Shown one piece after another: positions 55,546-64,000 of a stretch of DNA of 64,000 nucleotides. The stretch comes from Macrostomum hystrix (lineage: Eukaryota; Platyhelminthes; Macrostomidae), in assembly GCA_950097015.1 (NCBI GenBank), contig CATNEN010000033.1:2891001-2955000 (forward strand). The letters run 5' to 3'. Made by a program: the position numbers and the translations under genes. Positions within the stretch are counted from its first letter, which is position 1; every line of letters starts with the position of its first letter. The notes beneath the pieces are model-generated. The model worked only from the letters and a program-made list of their open reading frames with translations. It was not told the DNA's origin and did no database searches.

Positions 55546-56064
55546 AGTGGGAGCCGAAAGAGATTCAGACGGGGTAGCTACTGGAGTGAGTAAATTTTGA
55601 GTCGGTATCCATGAGAACAGTCAGACAGTGAGTTGGATGGGATTTTAGTCAGCCTGCGGATCTGGGGAGGTCTCAGAAGCTCTCACTGCTCACCACTCTG
55701 GCAGAATTTTCGAGTTGGAGTCTTCAAAGTTCAAATGCCTCCCCAGGGTATATTCTCTCCTGGGGGAGAGATCAGCAGGGCTAGGTGGTGGTAGCTGGAA
55801 GAGCTCTGCCCGGAATGAGCTGATTAAGAATTGATGCAAGCTGACGGGGACAAAAATTTGCAGGCGGAAAACGAACTTAGCACCGTGGCTCCCGTTCGCA
55901 GTGTTTGAACTGGCCGTGGAAAATTTTCTGCTCGGTTGAGGCGAGTTTGTTTCTAAAGGGACCGCCCAGCCGCTTTTTAGTCAGAAATGGCAAGATGGCT
56001 TCGCCCGGCCGCCCCAGTTCTATGACTTCCACTTGTCCATTTTTTACTGTGGTCCTTGCTTTTA
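55546..56064. other. Unique DNA, no gene recognised
   Basis: Presumed intron or intergenic. Opposed open frames at 55877-56116 (both strands) show no motif. Confidence 0.35.
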
Positions 56065-56066
56065 TA

Positions 56067-57692
56067 AGGCTTTTGGCAAAAGCAGACAGGCAATTCTGAG
56101 AGCTGAAGCATTGCATTAGGAACTGGCAAAAGCAGACAGGCTATTCTGAGAGCTGAAACATGGCATTAGGAACTGGCAAAAGCAGAGAGGCAATTCTGAG
56201 AGCTAAAACATTGCATTAGGAACTGGCAAAAGCAGACAGGCTATTCTGAGAGCTGAAACATGGCATTAGGAACTGGCAAAAGCAGACAGGCTATTCTGAG
56301 AGCTGAAACATGGCATTAGGAACTGGCAAAAGCAGACAGGCAATTCTGAGAGCTAAAACATTGCATTAGGAACTGGCAAAAGCAGACAGGCTATTCTGAG
56401 AGCTGAAACATGGCATTAGGAACTGACAAAAGCAGACAGACAATTCTGAGAGCTGAAACATGGCATTAGGAACTGGCAAAAGCAGACAGGCAATTCTGAG
56501 AGCTGAAACATGGCATTAGGAACGGGCAAAAGCAGACAGGCAATTCTGAGAGCTGAAACATGGCATTAGGAACTGGCAAAAGCAGACATGCAATTCTGAG
56601 AGCTGAAACATGGCATTAGGAACTGGCAAAAGCAGACAGGCAATTCTGAGAGCTGAAACATGGCATTAGGAACTGGCAAAAGCAGACAGGCAATTCTGAG
56701 AGCTGAAACATGGCATTAGGAACTGGCAAAAGCAGACATGCAATTCTGAGAGCTGAAACATGGCATTAGGAACTGGCAAAAGCAGACATGCAATTCTGAG
56801 AGCTGAAACATGGCATTAGGAACTGGCAAAAGCAGACAGACAATTCTGAGAGCTGAAACATGGCATTAGGAACTGGCAAAAGCAGACAGACAATTCTGAG
56901 AGCTGAAACATGGCATTAGGAACTGGCAAAAGCAGACATGCAATTCTGAGAGCTGAAACATGGCATTAGGAACTGGCAAAAGCAGACATGCAATTCTGAG
57001 AGCTGAAACATGGCATTAGGAACTGGCAAAAGCAGACAGGCAATTCTGAGAGCTGAAACATGGCATTAGGAACTGGCAAAAGCAGACATGCAATTCTGAG
57101 AGCTGAAGCATTGCATTAGGAACTGGCAAAAGCAGACAGACAATTCTGAGAGCTGAAGCATTGCATTAGGAACTGGCAAAAGCAGACAGACAATTCTGAG
57201 AGCTCAAACATGGCATTAGGAACTGGCAAAAGCAGACATGCAATTCTGAGAGCTGAAACATTGCATTAGGAACTGGCAAAAGCAGACATGCAATTCTGAG
57301 AGCTGAAGCATTGCATTAGGAACTGGCAAAAGCAGACAGACAATTCTGAGAGCTGAAGCATTGCATTAGGAACTGGCAAAAGCAGACAGACAATTCTGAG
57401 AGCTGAAACATGGCATTAGGAACTGGCAAAAGCAGACAGGCAATTCTGAGAGCTGAAATATTGCATTAGGAACTGGCAAAAGCAGACAGACAATTCTGAG
57501 AGCTGAAATATTGCATTAGGAACTGGCAAAAGCAGACAGACAATTCTGAGAGCTGAAACATTGCATTAGGAACTGGCAAAAGCAGACAGGCAATTCTGAG
57601 AGCTGAAACATTGCATTAGGAACTGGCAAAAGCAGACAGACAATTCTGAGAGCTGAAACATGGCATTAGGAACTGGCAAAAGCAGAGTGGCT
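56067..57692. repeat. 50-bp minisatellite, about 32 copies
   Basis: Unit GGCAAAAGCAGACAGGCAAT followed by TCTGAGAGCTGAAACATGGC and ATTAGGAACT. Variants at fixed sites (GACAGA, GACATG, GCTATT; AAGCATTGC) appear in runs. The longest, cleanest array of the window. Confidence 0.97.
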
Positions 57693-58310
57693 CTTGTAAC
57701 TCTGGTGAGATATTTGCTATGCTGTATTGCAAAGGTTTTTTTAAAGCAAATAGTTCAAATGATCTTTCAGTCGTTTGGAAGGAATATTCTTCAAGCGGTT
57801 ACAGTTTTATGGCCTGTCTGTGGCTGAGCTGTCTCACCATGTGCTCACTAGAACTGTTTTGTCCTGTCTCTTCACTGAAACCAAATGAAAATGAAACGGC
57901 TTAGTCGGCCAGTTGGAATCGCCCCAGCAACAGCTGCCAATCCCAAAGTTAAGTTGGTAAGACTAGCCGCTTGCTGAGCAGCCCGGGACAATGTCCGATC
58001 TCCGATCTTCGCCCTTCTCCGACCTTAAAGAAGCAGCCTAGCCTACTTCTCCCGAGCTCGGGCTGAAAGCAAGCACGGCCTAGGTCCAGTCCAGTTGTAT
58101 AGGATCTGGCATTTGGCCAGCCAGCTGTTTGATGTTCCATTATTTAGTACTTTCTTTCAGGCAGTGAAAGCCGTACGAGTTAGCGCCAGTACCTCAGCAA
58201 GTTCTCTTCAAATAGAATTGCTTTTCTGCTACTAGCGACCCTCCAAGGGGTCAAGAAGAACTAGAGACTTCTTCTGGGTCCAAAGTGCAGGCTTGGGACG
58301 ACTTAGACTG
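57693..58310. other. No gene recognised
   Basis: Unique DNA. A GTGAGA follows the last 50-bp unit at 57704 but no coding segment precedes it. Confidence 0.35.
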
Positions 58311-58311
58311 G

Positions 58312-58462
58312 CTCGATCTAGCAGTCTGATCTAGCAGTCTGATCTAGCAGTCTGATCTAGCAGTCTAATCTAGCTGCTCGATCTAGCAGTCTGATCTAGC
58401 AGTCTAATCTAGCAGTCTGATCTAGCAGTCTGATCTAGCAGTCTGATCTAGCAGTCTGATCA
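58312..58462. repeat. 13-bp minisatellite, about 11 copies
   Basis: Unit GTCTGATCTAGCA, with CTAATCTAGC variants. Confidence 0.95.
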
Positions 58463-59435
58463 AGCGTGACTCGCACTGGCAGCCCGCAGCCCGCAGGCCG
58501 TGGGCAGTGCAAGTCAGTCCCCTCGAGAAGCGGCTAAAAGTACATATAAGATGGAGGAGTGACTGGTCGAGCTGGGTGCCGAAGATTGATGTCATCTCGG
58601 AGTCCGAGAAGTTTCGCTAAACTTCAAGGCCATAGACAATTCTCTGCACTTCTGCAACCGGCAGCAAATGGTTGAAGGTTTGGGGGTCGGTGGAAAGGCT
58701 TAATCACTGCGGCTCAGCGGGATGAACAGTTCAAGACGCTGATAAGCCAACTCTGTTCGGGCCCACGAAATGGAGAAACGGAGAAATGGAGAAAAGGGGA
58801 AAGGCAGGCCCGGCTGTTTCCCAGAAATGAGCACTGACCTCCGCTGGGATTCCCGATAGGATTGGAAAATAGAGGAGGCCTTCTCACCGCGGCTCTGAGT
58901 CCGCAATGTGGCAGGCCGCAGTAAATCAGAGTATCCTCACTCTGCAGGCACACAAGAAATTTCCTCCATTTTAACGGACCAGATTTTTGCGTGTCTTCGC
59001 AGTAGAAAGACTGTCCAAATTATCTTTTTTCTGTATCTCCCAAAATAAATATCTCCCAATAAAATAAAATACTGATTCGTTCGGTATGGAAGCTGTCGTG
59101 AAGTAGGCAGTGGGTATTTGAAATACCCCGTGGTCTATCTTATGTTAAATAACTGCCATTAATCTTGGTTCCATAGCTCAAATATATTGGTATGGCGAAT
59201 TTGCTTACTATTAGTAGCATCTATGAAAAATGTTTCTTGGTAAATGCGGGTAAAGGCTAGATGAATTCGGGAATGACCCATCCGTCTCTTTCAAGTGGCC
59301 TGATTCTGACCCGGATGCTCGGTGAGCTGATTGAGTGTCTTCAGAATCGCACTGCTGCCATTCTTGATTAATCAACTAGAGGATCTATAGCAGTACCGAA
59401 ATAAAGTAGCTTAAGTTCATCCACTCGGAAATCTC
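58463..59435. other. No gene recognised
   Basis: Unique, partly GC-rich DNA. Minus-strand frames at 58700-58953 have no known motif. Confidence 0.35.
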
Positions 59436-59437
59436 AA

Positions 59438-60325
59438 CTGACTCACTCACTCACTCACTCACTCACTCACTCACTCACTCACTCACTCACTCACTCACTC
59501 ACTCACTCACTCACTCACTCACTCACTCACTCACTCACTCACTCACTCACTCACTCACTCACTCACTCACTCACTCACTCACTCACTCACTCACTCACTC
59601 ACTCACTCACTCACTCACTCACTCACTCACTCACTCACTCACTCACTCACTCACTCACTCACTCACTCACTCACTCACTCACTCACTCACTCACTCACTC
59701 ACTCACTCACTCACTCACTCACTCACTCACTCACTCACTCACTCATGAACTCACTCACTCACTCACTCACTCACTCACTCACTCACTCACTCATGAACTC
59801 ACTCACTCACTCACTCACTCACTCACTCACTCACTCACTCACTCACTCACTCACTCACTCACTCACTCACTCACTCACTCACTCACTCACTCACTCACTC
59901 ACTCACTCACTCACTCACTCACTCACTCACTCACTCATGAACTCACTCACTCACTCACTCACTCACTCACTCACTCACTCACTCACTCATGAACTCACTC
60001 ACTCACTCACTCACTCACTCACTCACTCACTCACTCATGAACTCACTCACTCACTCACTCACTCACTCACTCACTCACTCACTCACTCACTCACTCACTC
60101 ACTCACTCACTCACTCACTCACTCACTCACTCACTCACTCACTCACTCACTAACTCACTCACTCACTCACTCACTCACTCACTCACTCACTCACTCACTC
60201 ACTCACTCACTCACTCACTCACTTACTCATGAACTCATGAACTCATGAACTCATGAACTCATGAACTCACTCATAAACGCAGTCATGAACCCATAAACTC
60301 ACTCATAAACTCACTCATAAACTTA
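59438..60325. repeat. ACTC tetranucleotide array with ATGAACTC derivative
   Basis: Pure ACTC from about 59438 to 59743. Then ATGA interruptions appear at 59744, 59792, 59937, 59989 and 60037, and the right end turns into ATGAACTC repeated about five times (60228-60268) and then degenerate ATAAACTC. The plus-strand THSL-type frame is an artefact. Confidence 0.97.
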
Positions 60326-60521
60326 CTGCCTCGAATCCCGTCACTCCGCTGTCTCACCAGAGATGAGCAGTTGAGCCGATCCAATCTGTCGTATTTGCCG
60401 ATGCCCCTGTCTCCCACCTATCCACTCGTGAGTGTGAGGTATTTTCGAATCGCTCTGGTTGGCCAGATGGTCTGATGAGAGGGGAGGGTGGGTTGGGGGG
60501 GGGTCAAGGCCTCGGTTACAG

Positions 60522-60625
60522 GCCTCTAAAAGTGGGCTGGCAAGCGCCAGAGCAAACGGCACAGCCCGCGAGAGCTCGCCACCCAGACACGCCGGATGGA
60601 CACAGCATACACTGCGGCCGATGAG
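60522..60625 (+). CDS. Weak candidate exon, 104 nt
   Basis: Acceptor CCTCGGTTACAG and donor GTAGGA flank an open segment reading ASKSGLASARANGTARESSP. Composition is coding-like (GC-rich) but two frames are open and no domain is seen. Confidence 0.2.
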
Positions 60626-60956
60626 GTAGGATTCAGCAGCCAATGCGCACTTGTACCGCTATTATACTACTCAGTAATAAATTTTATCAGTAGTTCAACT
60701 CGAGCACGGCTTGGCTGCAAATGACTCAATCGATTATCGATCTGAGAGAAAACTGCTCAGAGCATGAGCCCAGATTGGGGCGAATATCGCTGCGCGTGAC
60801 TTCTGTGAGGCTCCCTCAGGGGCTTCTGTCCTTCGGCGATCGCTGCATGGCTTGGGACAAATTGCCCACTTCCCCTTCGGCATGGCTTGCTTGGCTCCCG
60901 TGATTTCCGATTTCTAGGAACTTCTAGGGATTCCGCCGGGAGGGATTTCTCTGCAA

Positions 60957-62072
60957 GTAGAGTGAAACTGAGTGACTGTGGGAGTGACTCAATTCAATGG
61001 TAGAGTGAAACTGAGTGACTGTGGGAGTGACTCAATTCAATGGTAGAGTGAAACTAAGTGACTGTGGGAGTGACTCAATTCAATGGTAGAGTGAAACTGA
61101 GTGACTGTGGGAGTGACTCAATTCAATGGTAGAGTGAAACTGAGTGACTGTGGGAGTGACTCAATTCAATGGTAGAGTGAAACTGAGTGACTGTGGGAGT
61201 GACTCAATTCAATGGTAGAGTGAAACTGAGTGACTGTGGGAGTGACTCAATTCAATGGTAGAGTGAAACTGAGTGACTGTGGGAGTGACTCAATTCAATG
61301 GTAGAGTGAAACTGAGTGACTGTGGGAGTGACTCAATTCAATGGTAGAGTGAAACTGAGTGACTGTGGGAGTGACTCAATTCAATGGTAGAGTGAAACTG
61401 AGTGACTGTGGGAGTGACTCAATTCAATGGTAGAGTGAAACTAAGTGACTGTGGGAGTGACTCAATTCAATGGTAGAGTGAAACTGAGTGACTGTGGGAG
61501 TGACTCAATTCAATGGTAGAGTGAAACTGAGTGACTGTGGGAGTGACTCAATGCAATGGTAGAGTGAAACTGAGTGACTGTGGGAGTGACTCAATTCAAT
61601 GGTAGAGTGAAACTGAGTGACTGTGGGAGTGACTCAATTCAATGGTAGAGTGAAACTGAGTGACTGTGGGAGTGACTCAATTCAATGGTAGAGTGAAACT
61701 GAGTGACTGTGAAAGTGACTCAATGCAATGGTAGAGTGAAACTGAGTGACTGTGGGAGTGAAACTGAGTGACTGTGGGAGTGAAACTGAGTGACTGTGGG
61801 AGTGAAACTGAGTGACTGTGGGAGTGAAACTGAGTGACTGTGGGAGTGAAACTGAGTGACTGTGGGAGTGAAACTGAGTGACTGTGGGAGTGAAACTGAG
61901 TGACTGTGGGAGTGAAACTGAGTGACTGTGGGAGTGAAACTGAGTGACTGTGGGAGTGAAACTGAGTGACTGTGGGAGTGAAACTGAGTGACTGTGGGAG
62001 TGAAACTGAGTGACTGTGGGAGTGACTCAATTCAATGGTAGAGTGAAACTGAGTGACTGTGGGAGTGACTCG
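60957..62072. repeat. 43-bp minisatellite with internal 22-bp sub-array
   Basis: About 18 copies of a 43-bp unit (GTGGGAGTGACTCAATTCAA then TGGTAGAGTGAAACTGAGTG and ACT). From about 61740 to 62015 the unit is a 22-bp form, GTGGGAGTGAAACTGAGTG then ACT, repeated about 13 times. The 43-bp form then returns for one copy. Confidence 0.96.
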
Positions 62073-62540
62073 CAGATCAACTGCTAGAGGTGATGCTTAC
62101 CAAGCCCAATATGCCCCCTGTCACCTCTATTGACTCGCTGTCTTGCTCTCCCGTATAAAACTCAATTTCCTCATTCAGAGGCCGCCTGAGTCTTGAGTAA
62201 ACTTGAGTATCTTCCCGACGGCTGAGGTCGGCTCAAGAAGAGGGCCCGGGCTGGCCTGTCAGGCGGCCCTTTCCCGAGCCGCAGTCAGCTCTTCATTTAG
62301 CCAGATAAGGCGGGCGGGCGGGTCGGCGGGGATGCGGAGAGGACGGGCCGCAGATGGTCTGAGGCGCCCGCGGTGGCAGCTGGGCCGACGGAAACGAATC
62401 GGGAAATTCTCTCTAGAAATATCCCGTCGCCCCCCCCCCTAGCTGGGAAGAGGACCGGGAACAGACTAGAGGGGAGGGATTGGCGCTGCTGGATCTTATA
62501 AAGCTGAGAAAATGCGGAAAGAATGGCCGCTTCTGTCTCA
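62073..62540. other. GC-rich unique DNA, no gene recognised
   Basis: Contains GGCGGGCGGGCGGGTCGGCGGG near 62310-62331 and a C run at 62432-62440. Open frames on both strands without motifs; a CpG-rich promoter-like character is possible but unproven. Confidence 0.35.
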
Positions 62541-62541
62541 G

Positions 62542-62678
62542 ATTTGAGTCTGGCATTTGCTGGACTGCCAAGACCAGGTTGCGGTGCCCGCATTTGAATA
62601 GCCTGGCGAATGGCGGAGGCGGACGGGCAAACCGGGTGCCAGCGCCGCTCAGCGGGTGCCGTGGCCGCTGGGCCGGAT
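62542..62678 (+). CDS. Weak candidate exon, 137 nt
   Basis: Acceptor GCCGCTTCTGTCTCAG, open segment reading FESGICWTAKTRLRCPHLNS and SLANGGGGRANRVPAPLSGC (or, from an ATG at 62611, MAEADGQTGCQRRSAGAVAA), and donor GTGAGTCGCC at 62679. The array at 62.7 kb starts directly after this donor, as at the other donors in the window, which is the main support. Confidence 0.3.
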
Positions 62679-62694
62679 GTGAGTCGCCGACAGA

Positions 62695-64000
62695 TCCCAA
62701 AACTTGACGATCCCAAAACTCAACGCTCCCAAAACTGTAAAATGATCCTAAAACTGTTAAATTATCCCAAAACTGTTGAATTATCCCAAAACTGTTAAAT
62801 GATTCCAAAACTATTAAGTAATCCCAAAACTGTTAAATGATCCCAAAACTGTTAAATGATCCCAAAACTGTTAAATGATCCCAAAACTGTTAAATGATCC
62901 CAAAACTGTTAAATGATCCCAAAACTGTTAAATGATCCCAAAACTGTTAAATGATCCCAAAACTGTTAAATGATCCCAAAACACAACGTTCCCAAAACTC
63001 GACGATCCCAAAACTCAACGATCCCAAAACTCGACGATCCCAAAACTCGACGATGACAAAACTTGACGTTCCCAAAACTCAACGATCCCAAAACTCAACG
63101 ATCCCAAAACTCAACGATCCCAAAACTCGACGATGACAAAACTCAACGATCCCAAAACTCAACGATCCCAAAACTCGACGATCCCAAAACTCAACGATCC
63201 CAAAACTCAAGGATCCCAAAACTCGACGTTCCCAAAACTCGACGATCCCAAAACTCGACGATCCCAAAACTCAACGATCCCAAAACTCAACGATCCCAAA
63301 ACTCGACGATCCCAAAACTCAACGATCCCAAAACTCGACGATCCCAAAACTCAACGATCCCAAAACTCGACGATCCTAAAACTCGACGATCCCAAAACTC
63401 GACGATCCCAAAACTCGACGATGACAAAACTCGACGTTCCCAAAACTCAACGATCCCAAAACTCAACGATCCCAAAACTCAACGATCCCAAAACTCAACG
63501 ATCCCAAAACTCGACGATCCCAAAACTCGACGATGACAAAACTCAACGATCCCAAAACTCGACGATCCCAAAACTCGACGATCCCAAAACTCGACGATCC
63601 CAAAACTCGACGATCCCAAAACTCGACGATGACAAAACTCGACGTTCCCAAAACTCAACGATCCCAAAACTCAACGATCCCAAAACTCAACGATCCCAAA
63701 ACTCGACGTTCCCAAAACTCGACGTTCCCAAAACTCAACGATCCCAAAACTCAACGATCCCAAAACTCGACGATCCCAAAACTCGACGATCCCAAAACTC
63801 AACGATCCCAAAACTCAAGGATCCCAAAACTCAACGATCCCAAAACTCGACGATCCCAAAACTCGACGATCCCAAAACTCGACGTTCCCAAAACTCAACG
63901 ATCCCAAAACTCAACGATCCCAAAACTCGACGATCCCAAAACTCGACGATGACAAAACTCAACGATCCCAAAACTCGACGATCCCAAAACTCAACGATCC
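62695..64000. repeat. Two-phase minisatellite (19-bp then 16-bp unit), cut by window edge
   Basis: From about 62740 to 62985 the unit is AAAACTGTTAAATGATCCC (19 bp, about 13 copies). From there to the window end it is AAAACTCAACGATCCC or AAAACTCGACGATCCC (16 bp, about 63 copies, with GATGAC and GTTCCC variants). Both share AAAACT...GATCCC, and the first units after the donor (62695-62735) are of the 16-bp type, so the 19-bp block lies inside the 16-bp array. Confidence 0.97.

Noticed and set aside
57693-57720. Splice donor at the right end of the 50-bp array
   Set aside because: GTGAGA is present but no coding-like segment or acceptor precedes it.
59745-60248. THSL-repeat protein
   Set aside because: Tetranucleotide array; the ATG codons come from the ATGA interruptions.

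Overview
The window is animal genomic DNA. Genes are split by GT-AG introns, several of them only 74-96 nt long, and introns and intergenic DNA are full of minisatellites, tRNA-derived SINE-like sequences and decayed DNA transposons. The clearest host gene has a domain set found only in animals (FARP family). GC-rich exons sit in AT-rich surroundings. A spiralian such as a flatworm would fit, but the sequence alone does not fix the species.

Layout. (1) 1-3.4 kb: short minisatellites and AT-rich DNA. (2) 3.4-8.9 kb, plus strand: the last eight exons of a FARP1/FARP2-like gene (end of FERM, FERM-adjacent, polyproline linkers, DH, PH1, PH2 and stop). A 1-kb minisatellite fills one intron and a SINE-like element another. 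(3) 11.6-32.2 kb: a transposon graveyard. It holds a Merlin/ISXO2-type transposase fragment split by a hAT element with a perfect 8-bp target duplication, three mariner remnants, IS630/Tc1-type copies (one with long inverted ends built from iterated short motifs), two head-to-head Crypton-type tyrosine recombinase ORFs plus two Crypton tail fragments, a Harbinger fragment, and an unrecognised spliced minus-strand gene at about 20.0-21.7 kb. (4) 33-64 kb: roughly half of this stretch is tandem arrays with units of 4-50 bp. Scattered between them are a small single-pass membrane protein gene (38.25-38.63 kb, minus) and several candidate exons of a plus-strand gene (44.8, 49.96, 51.7, 52.1, 55.1 and perhaps 60.5 and 62.5 kb).

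The most notable pattern is positional. Five arrays (3.6, 50.1, 52.5, 55.25 and 62.7 kb) begin within about 20 nt of a GTGAG splice donor, so a minisatellite takes up the 5' end of the intron. Many long open frames here are only translations of arrays whose unit lacks stop codons; they are not called as genes.
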